From: Prosopocoilus inquinatus | Lineage: Eukaryota; Arthropoda; Insecta; Coleoptera; Lucanidae | Length of the DNA: 64,000 bases | NCBI GenBank assembly: GCA_036172665.1 | Contig: CM069876.1 | Location: 51,181,001-51,245,000, forward strand | Reading direction: 5' to 3' | Shown: positions 22,791 to 35,038 of the stretch, piece by piece | How positions within the stretch are numbered: the stretch's first letter is position 1 | How the letters are laid out: each line of letters opens with the position of its first letter | Notes under the pieces: model-generated | Database searches by the model: none | What the model was told of the DNA's origin: nothing | The model's input: only the letters and a program-made list of their open reading frames with translations | Program-made: the position numbers and the translations under genes

Positions 22791-23293
22791 TACAGGGTGT
22801 AACTTTAATGAGGGACCAAACTTTAAGGGCCGGTTGCTCACACCGAAATATGAAAAAAAGTTTATATAAACGTAGGTCCGCAAACGTATAGTTTCTGAGA
22901 TATAACAAAATCATCGTAGGCAGACACGATTTCGTATTTGAAATCTCCTAACCTTCCCGAACAACTTTCCCAAATGACATTTCCGCGTATCTTGAAAAAT
23001 AAAGGTACTTTACTCTTACGTCGATTTCCAACATTTCGATCTCCTCGGTATGTGACGTTAGATATTCAGTTTTTGACAAGTGTGTTTTAGGTTTGGGAAG
23101 ATGCGGGAACTTTCATAAAGAATAAATTTTTCTGAGAAATCGATAACAAAAAACTTCTCCCCTACTTTTTTGCGGACCCTGTATCTCAGAAACTATGCGT
23201 TTGCCGACGTATGTTTACATGAACTTTTTTTCATAATTCAGCGTGTGGAACTAGCCCTTGACGTTTGTCGCCTCATAAAAGTTACACCCTGTA
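22791..23293. mobile_element. TA-flanked MITE with CAGGGTGTAACTTT termini, copy 2
   Basis: Ends TACAGGGTGTAACTTTAATG and AAAAGTTACACCCTGTA, flanked by TA dinucleotides. It is collinear with 2052-2552 over its whole length, including the central CTGTATCTCAGAAACTATGC block, in the same orientation. Confidence 0.85.
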
Positions 23294-23395
23294 TATATAA
23301 AGTTACTTGTGTTTGGTTAAAGTATTAATGCATTGTATATAATATAATATTTTTGGAAATGTATATGCTGCGTGCGTTATTGTATTTTTGTTAAG

Positions 23396-24009
23396 CGGGG
23401 TTCCTGCTTTGTTTTGATTGGAATATTCTCTGACTTTTGTCAGTTTGTACAGTCGCGAGCAATCAATTTTGGACGTCTTTTGTTGTCAAAGTCTAGCACC
23501 TAACTTGCATTTTGACTTAATTTTCAATATTGCAAATGATATTTTATAAATTTACGTATTTTCGACACTTTATTGGTGAAAAATGTGAATTTTTAACATT
23601 GCAGAAATAGAATGGACGTTTTGATTGACATTGACGACTAAAATTTAACGCTCGCTACTGTGCAAAATTTGATAATATTTTTATTATAACGTGTGTTATG
23701 AAGAGAATTACTGAATTGCTTTTAAAAATTATAATAATACGACTATGTGCTCAAGAAATAGCAAAATAGAATCTTCAGAGGACAGGAGGTCTTAGTATAG
23801 GCAACCCAATTAACGGAACAGTCGTTTGTGTGGTTGCCTACATTGAAGATCCCAAGAATAATTTCTTTAGTATTTAAAACAATTTTATATATATTTTTTT
23901 TAATTATAAAAAGCAAATTTGTTTTTCAGTTAATTTCAGTCAGTTAATTTCACCGATTTTTGCACTAAAATAAGCAAAACTAACTTTTCTTGGTGAGCGG
24001 GAGCCCTGT
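23396..24009. mobile_element. CAGGG-family element with one hairpin module
   Basis: Left end CGGGGTTCCTGCTTT, right end TTGGTGAGCGGGAGCCCTG. A single TATAGGCAACCC/GGTTGCCTACA hairpin lies at 23793-23851, and the TTATAACGTGTGTTATGAAG-type internal sequence matches the modules of 8961-10124. Non-coding. Confidence 0.65.
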
Positions 24010-25056
24010 CAAAAAATGTAATTAATATACCGTTATTAAAGTGACCTTTTACAATTTACTATTGTAAGCTCAGGTGTATATTATTAATGTTGCCTTTCTG
24101 TATGTATAGATATACATATTTTATAGGTGCACACACGCGCACATTTCCAAGTTTCGTTTAGAAATGGAAATGTGTGCGGGAGAACACATTTATAGACCAG
24201 TAGTATTTAATGTGCTTGACGTTTGGGGCCACCTGAATATGACAGAGCTTAAAAAACAACAAAAAGAATTTATTATTATGGCTTTAATAGCGTGTACCAT
24301 TCGTTTAAAGTCATTTTCAGATTCCCATGCGTTACAGAGAAAACTAAAACCATATTTGTAACCTTTTTACTACTATTATTATAATTTTTTTTTTAAGCAA
24401 TGTACTTTTTTTTAATTTAACGCAATCATATTATACTTACTGTGTTATTTACATTTATTTCTTTGAAGGAATAGAGAATTTTTTTGTAAGCCTCTTCTCG
24501 TTTTTAATTTTTATTATTATTATTAAAATAACATGCCCATCTGGAAATAAGTCATTTTTTTTTAATTATAATATGTTACATTACAACAGGAAATTAATCA
24601 ATCAATTAATTAAATCGGGCTTGACTACTGCACGAATGCCTTCAACGTGCGCCAATGTGCTGCAATGTTCTCAATACAGTAGGAAGAAGCACTGCACAGT
24701 ATGCCCAAGCGCTGAAAGAAGAGACAGTACAACTGAAACAAACGTATGTACACGTAACTGAAGTGTCCGGAATCACATCGTAAGCACAATAAATACATGT
24801 AACGAGTTTGTCTGCTTGATTTGGGGCTCTGCTAAGTACGATGTTACATCCGAGGCTGGCGCTCGAAACGAAATTCCCTAAATCGTCTCAGTTTCCTGAT
24901 GATTATTTTAATAAAATTCAAACGAATAATACGGCTGACAAGCTTTTTTTTAATAATACCAATCAATGTTGTTTAGTGGCCACAATAAACACACTCGAGT
25001 TTTTCTTTTCTCTTCCCCTAAATCACTTTAATACACTTTTGCAACGTTGATGACAT

Positions 25057-26919
25057 TCAATCTATTTTGACCGTGGAATAGATTTTCCTGACGAACAGCG
25101 AAGTGCCTATGTATCCAACCGTTCCGCACATTATCCCGAGTGAAACACTGAACACGGCCATGTATCCGAAATAAAAGGTGGTCTGAAACAGGCCGTACAT
25201 TTTGGTCTTGAAGAAGAAGTAATACAGGGAGTAGACGTAAACGTACGCGGCCGTAGAAGCGGCAGATAAAAACGAGGTCCACTGCCAACGGTAGTCTTCG
25301 GCGTTCAGGAGAAAGTAACTGCAGACGATTGTCACGCAGACGACCACAATCAATAATATTATCAGAACCAAGAGCATGAAACCGTAAACGTAGTAGATCT
25401 TGTAAGCCCAGAACGAGGTGAATATGAAGTACATTTCGATGAATATACTGGCGAATGGAAGGACGCCCCCGAGAAGTATTATAACCCCCGGCTCCATGAA
25501 CCATTTCTTCTCGGGGATGGGGCGTGGGACGGCGTTAACTCGACACGGATGATCCGGCTGCCCCGCTAGATTCCGCCCCAAAACCGTACCGACCAGCGTC
25601 AATGGTAAAATAACAAAGAAACATATGCAGGTCACCGCAACCATCGTGCCGAAAGGAATTGCACGAGACGCATGATAATAAATGGCGATGAAATTGATGC
25701 AGAAAGCCGTACCGCACAGCAAGACCGGTAGCAGGAAGGCCGAGGCTAGCATCTGCCTTATCCACAGCTTTCCACCCATCCTCGCATATAAAGACCCTCC
25801 GAAGTACCCGTTCACAGGTGACGTGGCCGCATACACGAAAATCGCAGTCGATAACAAAGAACCCCTCTCCGTGTACAATTCGCCGAGGATGGCAAACACG
25901 ATAACACTCAACGCAACGGTTGTTAATTGATGTCCGGCCCCGACCATCGCAGAAAAAATCAGGGGGTGCGAGGACGGGCGGAACACGTCCCCGTGAACCT
26001 GCTTCCAACCGTACTCGTCGCCTAAATCTCGCTCCATATCATCAAGTTCCTCGTCCTTGCTGTACCTTGCGTAGTCCTTCCGCAGAGTGCGCATTAAAAT
26101 CATCGAAACCAACCCAACCAAAAAGATCACCATCATGAAGCTGTTGAAAATACTGAACCAGTGGATGCGGTGCTGAAAGAAACTCGGGTCCAGGTACTTG
26201 TCGAAGCGATCGCTGAATTTCACGTTGGAATTCTTCCAGATGACCTCGTAGGTGAAAGTCAGTTTCGCATCGCGCGTCAGCAATACTTTATCTTCCGATG
26301 TGATATTCACGTCGACGATTTGGTTGCCGTTGCGCCCTATCTCGAATTTCTTGTGCGTCCAAACGTAATAATTCGAGTCGGTTACTTCTCCGACAATGCC
26401 CCATATCGGAAGGTCGTCGAGGTACATCTGATACCAATAGTGATTCTTTACGGCGTACATCAGCGCCTTGTATCTTTCCTCGTTTAGTTTGACCTCGCAG
26501 TAACGGCTTTTCGTGACATCCACCTTAAACTGTATGTCCAGGCCGCTGATTTCCAACTCGACTCCCTGCAGAGCTTCGCTGAGCGTTTCATGGTAGTGAT
26601 TTATCGAGTCTTTGGGGCCTTTGCAGAACGGCAGCGAGAAGTAGTTGTAGGTCTCTTGTCTGTTGTGGTAGGGGCCGACTGTGTTCATCCACAGAACAAC
26701 CTCCTCTCTGTCTTCGTACTACGAAAGAAATCACACTCTGAGAACTTGTAGGTAGGTACATATAAAAGGATAAAAGGTAATTATTTCGTTTTGCATTGCG
26801 AATTAGAAAAAAAAAGCCCGCCGCACGAATGAAAAGGTACTCACGATATGAGTGTGTTCGTCGGCGAAACAACACGTCGACACCAGCGCAAGTAACAGAA
26901 TTATCCGTAAGCTAAACAT
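25057..26919 (-). CDS. TM9SF3: Transmembrane 9 superfamily member 3 (nonaspanin, 578 aa)
   Basis: Nine-membrane-span nonaspanin of the Golgi/endosomal system, implicated in sorting of membrane proteins. Exon 1 is 26919-26845 (signal peptide [19 protein letters not shown], residues 1-19) and exon 2 is 26718-25057, joined in phase 0. The luminal domain opens with [19 protein letters not shown] and CKGPK. The membrane part begins with [20 protein letters not shown], then the conserved [52 protein letters not shown] and [17 protein letters not shown]. The C-terminus VKID fits the KxD/E Golgi-retention signal of this family. The length agrees with animal TM9SF3 (close to 590 aa). It is unusual in having only one intron in the coding region. 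Confidence 0.95.
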
Positions 26920-27320
26920 TTTCACTATCCCCTGACAATACGGTTCAGCTAAATTAATTAAATTCTGCGTAATTATTCTCCATCAGCGTTTTATAAAACT
27001 ACAAACATGTCACACGTAGACAACCTACAGTGACAGCGAGCCTTGCCAATGTTGCAAAACGAAACAACGAAATCGCACCCTTACAGTGCCACCAACGGTG
27101 AAAATTTACAACAACGAACGAGAACTTTTCTTTTATGTGCTTTTCTTTAAACCCTTGCTCCCCCTAATTATGAATTTGAAACATAAAATACACCATAAAC
27201 TACAGCGCTTTCTTGTGGAAAAAGTAAATGATTAGTTGGTGAAACTGTTCTCCCATGTAAGATTAATGATCAGTTTCTACACCTCCGGCATCCGAGACCC
27301 TATTCGGGATTAGTTAATTT

Positions 27321-27701
27321 TAGAGATGGGCCAGGGAATGAACCCGGTGCATTGAAAGCACCCACATGGGTGCATTCACCAGGGTGCATACGTGAATGTA
27401 CCGGGTGCATTCAAGAATTTAAATTTCCCGCGCAAATCGAACAAGAAATAACCTTTTCTTGACATGATTTAATTGTTTGCAGGTGGTTTTTAATTGTTTG
27501 CAGGTGGTTAACGTTACAAAATAATTGTTTAGCGATAATCCGTACAAAATATATTATGTTTTGGTGTTATTTTGAAGCGCTATTTATATCTTACGTAAAT
27601 GTATGCAACCGAGCAATACACACAATGCACCGGGTGCATTGTGGGTACATTCCGTGATTCCACCGGTGCAAACGAATGCACCGGGTGGAATCCCAACTCT
27701 A
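27321..27701. mobile_element. hAT-type MITE with 8-bp target duplication
   Basis: TAGAGATGGG at the left and CCCAACTCTA at the right are inverted, with GTTAATTT directly repeated on both flanks (27313-27320 and 27702-27709): an 8-bp target site duplication as made by hAT transposases. The interior holds several repeats of ACCCGGTGCATTC in both orientations. No open frame. Confidence 0.85.
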
Positions 27702-27720
27702 GTTAATTTTAAATTTCTAA

Positions 27721-27947
27721 TGCCCAGTTGCACCAATATTTTAAGCAAAACTTAAGTTTAAGTCATGTTTAGAACATGACATTTATGCACGGTGAGTATA
27801 ATGTCAATCACATTCTGACTGATACTTAAACTTCATTTAAGTATCATATTAGAATGTATCTGACATTTTGTTGAACTTATGTGAAATGTCATGTTCTAAA
27901 CACGTCTTAAATTTAAGATCTGCTTAAAATATTGGTGCAACCGGCCA
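27721..27947. mobile_element. MITE with GTTGCACCAATATTTTAAGC termini
   Basis: AGTTGCACCAATATTTTAAG at the left pairs with CTTAAAATATTGGTGCAACC at the right. The inner arms GTCATGTTTAGAACATGACA and TGTCATGTTCTAAACACG also pair. It sits immediately beside the hAT MITE. Confidence 0.8.
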
Positions 27948-28358
27948 TAAATGTTAAAATAATACAGACAACAAACAGAAATTTTAAATACATACGGCAT
28001 CCAGCATTCAGAAATTAACTCGTGATTCGTTGATTTAAAATTTCTGTTTCTCACTGGTGGCATAACTATCAATAAAAGTCTAATAGACTAGGAAAGTAAA
28101 CGTCACAGAGGTCGTTTACTATCATTATCTAATAAATCAGACGTGTGTCGTAAATTACTCTCGCTGTAACGCCGGAGTTGATTACGGGAGTTGATTACCT
28201 AAAATAGATGTCAAGCGGCGTTATTGGCTTTAAAATTATACGCCCTCTTGCTTTCTGTGTCATGAACTATACAAATTTGACATTTGAAAATTTAAGGTAA
28301 TGATTGTACAGCTGTTTCAGCCCTGCTTGGGGCTTTCTATGGTCTAAGTATTCTATGG

Positions 28359-28491
28359 GTCAGGAATAAAGAAGAGCGCACTCTGGGGAACATTCTTTCT
28401 CTCTCATGTAAATGATTTTGTGAATTTTGCTTTCCATTTTAAACGCCCAAAGTCAAAGTGTTCTCCCTACGCAATTTCTGAACGCGGCCCA
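28359..28491. mobile_element. MITE, GTTCAGGAACTG family, copy 2
   Basis: Shares GAAGAGCGCACTCTGGGGAA, TTCTTTCTCTCTCATGTAAA and TTTCTGAACGCGGCCC with copies 1 and 3. Confidence 0.7.
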
Positions 28492-29513
28492 GCTGTCATT
28501 TTTACGCGCCATCTGTGTGCGGTGCGTAAAGTTTTGATTGCGGTTTGGTTTACGATAAATTTAAAACGTACAAGAAAGCAATAATTATGCAAAAATGATT
28601 CATTACACATGGTTATACAAAGAGGTTTAAGAAACTATTTTAATTTTCGAACAATTTTAACAAATCCGTACGTGGAGGCACGTTTGAAACGTTACTATAT
28701 TTCAGGTGCACCTGAAGGAAGAGCTTCAGGTAAAGTCTAAGACGAAGCAATTATAGACTGCGTACCTTAGTAATAATATTCCTGAAGGAGAACTATAATA
28801 TTAGGTAAGCAAAGTAATTTTATTAATATATTTTTTTTATTATCAATTGTAAGTCTTTGTTGTGTAACTCTTGTTGCACACACACACACACCATCGCTTA
28901 AATTCTTCTTGCAGATAAGATTCTTGGCATTCAGGTTATTAGAAACTAAAACGTGGCCAACCATGTAGTTATTAAAAACATTGCTAACCCTGGGGGCAAG
29001 TTTCTTGCCAATTTTTCAATTGTACGGCTTCAGAAATCCCATCCGTAAAAATAAAAACAGATTAGTGAACTTGTGTACAATGTATAGCAGAAATTAAATA
29101 AATGAAGCACAACTGAAAAGGAAATTCATAAAATTTTGTTATAGCACTAATTAAAAACAGTAATGTGTAAGAGTGAGAGAAAAAATAGTTTTGTATGCTT
29201 CAGTTTAACTTCGACATCCTTGAGTTCTCCGATAAGACTTGCCCGACACATCATTAAAGGTCAGAATTACATGAGACTTTGCCTTCACTACAACACCCCA
29301 CTTCTTTACTTATAACAGCAGAACAGTTCGATGATGATGCAGTTTTAATATAGCTTTCGATCACTTTTGATAATAAATCTTTAATTTCTTTAATGGAAAG
29401 ATAATGATTAACGATCGATCAGTGTGGAGTGCACTTTTAAAATAATGCTCTTCCTCTTTAAATATAACTCGGCCAGAGTTTCATCCAACAAAGTGTTACT
29501 TAAAGTTAATGCG

Positions 29514-32500
29514 ATGACATTCATTTTTTTAATTTTGCTGTTTCATTTGCGTTTATTCCCAGGTAGGAAATGAATTTATTTATTAAAGAAGACTAAACGA
29601 GTCTTTATTTTAATTTTAATTTTTTTTTTTTTTCAGTTAGCCCATCTATACTATCAAAGACCGTCACTGCAATAGAGACCGGCAGTTACCTTCAATATTT
29701 AAAGGAAGACGTCAACATCACTGCTTGCTTGTTTACATTTGGAAATGAAACGTTCGCGTTAGATGTTGGCAGAGTGAGGAATGCCGTGGCTGTTTCTACG
29801 GTCTTCACGCTTGGTATTTAAGTCCCCCATCGCCCTTAACATGAGTGTTTTCTTTAGGACTCGCTCGATATTTCAAGCCGAACGTTCAGCCTGGGCCAAG
29901 GACTTTGCGGATATAAATTTTACAACGCGTCACTGAATGATTCAGGACAAGGGCTGCTCACGGTTACTGATGATGGAGACAAGAATTACGGAGAGTCGTT
30001 TGAAATTGTTGTTTACGGTGAGAATTACCGACTTAAAGTAAAGAACCATTCATTTTATTTAATATTTTTGATGAAAAAGTAAACGGAATTCATTGAACCT
30101 GATATTCGCAGCAATGGATGGGCCTTTGGAAATTACCAAGGAGGTAGTATTGGGTACAGAGTTGATAATTACTTGTGGAAGAGACTATAATCAAGACTTC
30201 TGCAACATTTATAACCCCGCGGGGCAGCAAGTATCCAGTGATGATCGATGCATCCTCGAAATTCCTACTGTTTCCATGGCAGATATAGGGACATGGCGTT
30301 GTATCTCTGGAGTACCGCAGAGCATGATTACCATAAATTACAGGGTCGAACTGAAACTCATAGGTAATTTTTTTGTTTGAATTATTCAATAAGTTTTTTG
30401 GTTAACTCGGTCATCTTGTTATCTTTTAGATTATAGATCGGTTCACAGTTGGGTCGATGAAGAAAACGATTTTGTAAATATGGGTTGCAAGCTTGTAAAT
30501 TACACCACCAACAAGTTACCCCTTTATTGTGTAATGATAAATCCAGGTGGCCAATCGTTTGTGATTCGTTCTGGATCGGCTGCGCCGAGGTACACCACCC
30601 TCAAGACTGATTTGAGTAATTTCGTATGTGCCGTAGAAGTAAGTGCAAAGGAAACTTGCGCTAATCAACCAGGGGTTTCGCTTATTTTTGTAATTTTAAG
30701 ATTGAGAAACCGCTCTTGAATTCTGAAATCGGACTGTGGAAGTGCAAGATAGCCGACTTGGGTACTATTCTTACAGTCGGGAACACAAAAGGCAAGTGTT
30801 CGCTACTCTTTATGAAATTACTTGCGCATGATGTTTTATTATTGTAGAAACTAGCTTTATCTTGAAATCGACTGAAGTGAATAGAAATTCTCGTAGTATT
30901 TTTGTTGTAATAAAAAAATTAAGGGCTTTTGCCTCAGCTCGATCTTTTGGTTTTCTCGTTACCGTGGTAATTACAACATATAAACTAATAATTCCAGTGT
31001 GCAAGCTGCCTAATTTATTGAAGTTTCGAAAGTAGGCAACCCGTTCGACTTCAAAGTGCTTGACATGTTGCCTATTCAAAAACCTGCAAGAGTCACAATT
31101 TAAAAAGTGCAAGAACTGTTAAATGCAAGCAATTCAATGCTGCTTATTAAAAAAAAAGGTTATTTTGTGTGGTACTTACAATTTATAAGCCATTAATTCT
31201 ATCTGTTTTAATTTATTTATTAATTAATGTATTTAGAAAATAATAGGCAACCCGTTTTACTTCGGTACGATTAACGGGTTGCCTATTCCAAAGTCTACGG
31301 GGGTCATGATTTAAAATGTGTAAGAATCGTTAAATGCAAGCAATTTAGTCCTGCTATTAAAAAAATATATATTTCGTGTAGTGCTTACAATTAATAAATC
31401 AATCATTTAAATGTGCAGGAGGTTCATTTTTGTAATTAGAAAAAAATTTAGAAACCAGGCAACCCATTCTACGTAGAAGTGATTAATGGGTTGCCTACTC
31501 TAAAGTGTATAGGGGTCATTGTTAATTGCAAGCGATTTAAGTCCCGCCTGTTTTTTTTTTTAATTATTCTAACAGCTGTGTAATTTTCTAATCTGCCAGA
31601 TTTTTGAATAAATTAATTCTTAATCTGTGTGTTTCACTAAAATACAAGCAATCATGACGTACGGTATTTATTAATTACTTAATATTTTAATCATGTTGTG
31701 CGATGGTTTAAGCAAAACGAGTTCTTACATTTCATAAATTGTAATTTCTTTAGCAAAACGTGCAATCCCAAAACGTCTTCTCGTACCGACACTGTTGGAC
31801 AAACCGTTCAACATCGACTGTCAGGTTCCGTATGCAGCTTCTTACTGCCACATCTCTGCTCCGAATGGCACACGTTACAAGCCGGATAAACCACCGGCAG
31901 TAGGTTTAGGCGAATGCTCTTTGGGGGTTAGCCATGCACATCAATCTGATAATGGCACTTGGTCGTGTTCTTTCCTCAAAGAGAACGCAATGATCGAGGA
32001 AGTCATTGCAGTGGAGGTAAACACAAAAATAAAAATAATCTATGTGCTTAATCATTTTAAAATGCTGATTTGCTTGCTTATGAGAGAGTTTAATATTTGT
32101 TTTGTTACCCATTAGTAAGCGACATTTTTTTAAATCTTAAAAGTTCTACTAATTTTATTCTAAATTTTTGCTGTGGGCAGCAAAGTTCTTAAATTTTATC
32201 ATTTTCTTTCGAGTATAATAGCTATTTCTGTGATAGGTGCTCATTGGAGAAGTGATGGGTTACATCAATATAATCGAAACACAAATAGGAAAAGCTGCCG
32301 AATTAAGTTGCCACACGGGCTCTCTTCCACTACAATACTGCCGCTTTATTTCGCCCACCGGGATTGCATATCACCTGCAAAAGGGTCAGAACAGTGGCGG
32401 GTGTGTTTTAGTTAGCTTTAATCATTCAAAATACAATGCGATACAAAAAAAACTTACAGGGTAGCTTATTCAGGTCAAGGCATCGAATACGGTGAATGTG

Positions 32501-33052
32501 GCATTCAAATACTTTCCGTGCAACAGCAACATTTGGGTGACTGGACGTGCGTGGTTAGGGTTGGGAAAGATTACCAGAACCCCGAGAGCTCGGGTGTCAT
32601 CCTGCTTTTCGAAGATCCCTCGATTTTCTCAGGTGTGTGAAAAGTTTGGAGGTGAAACGCGAGAGACTTCTTGCTTTTTTGCTTTAGAGGCACACTTGGG
32701 AACGACGCTGGGGGTTTCAATTGGTGTGCTGTTTGTCGTGTGCGGGCTCGTTGGCTTCTTCGTGTACAGGCGATGGAGGAAACGCAGACGCGATTTAAAC
32801 GAGAGCGACGAACAGATCGTGTTTCACAGGTCTAGCAACGAGCGCATTTTTAACACGGCCGCCACTGACTACAGTGCAGTGCAAGAAGGCAGCGGTGTCC
32901 AAATACAAAGGGGGGCGGCCAGCCCGCCTGTGTACAGAAGAGGAAAGCATAAGCGCAGTAAAACGGGGGCAGGGAATGAAGAAAGAGATGTGCCTGTCGG
33001 CCGTTCAAGACGAACTGATGATGCGGATTTTCCTGCGTATAATACATCTTAG
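29514..33052 (+). CDS. Type I membrane protein with five Ig-like modules (610 aa)
   Basis: Probable cell-surface adhesion or recognition receptor. Ten exons: 29514-29562, 29637-29773, 29858-30017, 30112-30363, 30430-30638, 30701-30791, 31754-32016, 32237-32384, 32474-32632 and 32688-33052; every junction keeps the frame. Signal peptide MTFIFLILLFHLRLF. Five Ig-like modules of about 100 aa follow (near 17-115, 116-199, 200-299, 300-387, 388-489). Modules 2, 4 and 5 each show four cysteines, with an end motif like ECSLGVSHAHQSDNGTWSC or ECGIQILSVQQQHLGDWTC. The membrane helix LGVSIGVLFVVCGLVGFFVY (about 496-516) is followed by a basic stop-transfer RRWRKRRR and a 90-aa Ser/Arg-rich tail. AATAAA is at 33066. 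One junction uses a GC donor (30792). I recognise the Ig superfamily only, not a named gene. Confidence 0.8.
30792..31753. repeat. Intron with three TAGGCAACCC hairpins
   Basis: Hairpin cores lie at 31031-31076, 31245-31290 and 31457-31500, about 210 bases apart, each followed by a similar AAAGTNTAnGGGTCATGATT-like tail and TTAAATGCAAGCAATT. This is a tandem array of a subfamily whose stem is GGCAACCC(G/A)TT with AA(C/T)GGGTTGCC. Confidence 0.8.
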
Positions 33053-33538
33053 TCCACATTGTTGCAATAAAATAATTAAAAATTAAAATGGGATTTGTTT
33101 AAATGCCGTGAAGTTCATATAATTTCATTTGGCGGCACTGCATATAGTTCTTAATAAAATAGAAAGTTGGTAACACGATGTTCTGACTTGTGGTTTTGTG
33201 TATATAGAATATCATAATTATTTTTCTATCACCATAAAATGATAGAACCCATTAAAATAATTGCTTATTTTAATCAGTATCTTTAAACCACGAGTGACGG
33301 TGGGTTAAAATTCGCGAATCTTGTAAAGTACCTCGGCCACGCCATAAGCTGTGTTTACTTCAAAATTTATTGAACGCATCGTAAATATGGTTCTTTGATA
33401 ATGGATTTCCTTGTCTTTTTCGAAAAGAGCGAAAGAAAGGAGTTTAAACAATACACATGTTCGCTTTTTTATGAAACATTGGCAAACCTGATGAGATTAC
33501 AAACTTTTTAGGTTAGGTTGCTCGGTTTTAAATAAAAA
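33053..33538. other. Intergenic region between the Ig gene and HDHD2
   Basis: Holds the poly(A) signal of the Ig gene (AATAAA, 33066-33071) and the HDHD2 promoter. Nothing else is recognised. Confidence 0.5.
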
Positions 33539-34904
33539 ATGCTCCGTGCCGTCTTGGTGGACCTAAGCGGAACACTGCACATAGAAAATCAAGTTATACC
33601 CGGCGCCATAGAAGCATTAAACAAGTAGGTAACAAAAAAAAAACCCGATTCACAACATGGCCCCCCTCGTTAATCTTTGCAGACTTCGCGCGTCCAACGT
33701 CGTGATAAAATTCGTTACGAACACAACCAAGGAATGCAAGCGGATCTTGTACGAACGCCTGACGAACTTAGGCTTTACTTTAAAGCCGAGCGAAATGCAC
33801 ACTTCGCTGGAAGCAGCTCGAGTGCTCTTGGTCAACAGGAACTTGAAACCTCTGCTGTTAGTGTCGCCCGAAGCACTGGAGGACTTTGAAGGTATCGCTT
33901 GTGGCAACGAAGGTGATTACAATGCTGTGGTTATTGGGCTTGCGCCTTCCGAATTTCATTACGATCGATTAAACGAGGCTTTCAGGTAAACATACTTAAT
34001 TAAACTCAACGTATCAATTAATAAGGTAATTATTTACAAAATCTACAGGTTAACATACGAAGATGAAATTTTGCACATAGCGCCACTATTTGGGGCTCCT
34101 GCTACTTTAGCAGGAAAAAAATATTTTTAAAACACATTTGGTTATATGGCCTTGTTTGTTTTGTAATGACGTTTGTCGTGTATAGCGGGTGGTATAACCA
34201 ACGATTAGAAAAGGACAGAAAACTCGCCGTATTTGTAACCGTTGGTTAGAGAAGGACAACACAACGATTTTAATTATTTGTTTTAATTAAAAACGGGATG
34301 TTTGCCCCAATTATCTCTAAGTACATTTGAATTACAGTTAATTGTAGAACATGTCCTCCAAAATTAATAACTTTTGATCCACTTGTAGCTTTTGTAAATA
34401 ATTACCCTGTATTGTAAGAGTGGAACACGCTATAGTCATTCAAATTCGATTTCGATTCTCACCGCAGATGCTTATTGAACGGGGCGCAATTAATAGCTAT
34501 TCACGCTGGCAAATACTATAAGAGATCGGACGGATTAGCTTTGGGGCCGGGTTGCTTTGTAAGAGGCCTTGAATATTCGGCGCAGTGCAAGGCCGAGCTG
34601 GTGGGCAAACCTAACAAGGCGTTCTTTCTCTCCGCTTTGGGGGACATTCCGCCCGAACAGGCTGTGATAATCGGAGACGTAAGACTTTGCACGTCGCTGA
34701 AATGAAAAGACAAAAAAATTCGCGTTGCCCTAGGACGTTACCGACGATATAAAGGGTGCGATGGATGCCGGTTTAAAAGGTATACTGGTGCGAACGGGTA
34801 AGTATTGCGAGGGGGACGAGAATAAAATTCATCCCGCACCTACCATGGTCGTGGCCGACTTCTCCGAAGCCATCGACAAGATATTGAGCGGAGTTGTGAT
34901 TTAA
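33539..34904 (+). CDS. HDHD2: HAD-like hydrolase domain-containing protein 2 (256 aa)
   Basis: HAD-superfamily phosphatase-like protein, cytosolic; its physiological substrate is not established. Exons: 33539-33624, 33683-33985, 34468-34678, 34734-34904. HAD motif I reads VDLSGTLH (nucleophile Asp8; Ser10 stands where most HAD phosphatases have the second Asp, as in vertebrate HDHD2). Motif II is FVTNTTKE, motif III Lys is in VGKPNK, and motif IV is [13 protein letters not shown], made across the last exon junction. The signature [18 protein letters not shown] places it in the HDHD2/LHPP C2-cap group. The length is almost identical to human HDHD2. Its stop lies only 134 bp from the ARMC5 stop on the other strand. 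Confidence 0.95.
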
Positions 34905-35038
34905 TTGCAGCCGCCTCTCGACTTAGTTTGAATTTATTTATTTATTTGCAAGTGTGTCTCAGTAATCATTTTTATTAAAAAAAAAAACAACTTACAATTA
35001 TAAGAAATATAGGGAAGGAAAAGCAGCCGTTTTTTTTA

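Larger units (their letters stand above)
21825..25056. other. Intergenic region with three mobile elements
   Basis: Contains MITE copies at 22069-22242, 22791-23293 and 23396-24009, TTA microsatellite sequence near 22658-22676, and AT-rich DNA probably including 3' UTRs of the genes on either side. Short open frames at 24164-24361, 24573-24761 and 24841-25050 lack protein-like features; no gene is called. Confidence 0.5.
26920..29513. other. Intergenic region with hAT MITE and other elements
   Basis: Contains the TM9SF3 promoter, a hAT-type MITE (27321-27701), a second TIR element (27721-27947), a GTTCAGGAACTG MITE (28359-28491) and a short CA repeat near 28876. No coding segment is supported. 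Confidence 0.5.

Noticed and set aside
24164..25050. Several short forward open frames
   Set aside because: Repetitive or AT-driven sequence with no protein-like pattern; likely 3' flank of TM9SF3.
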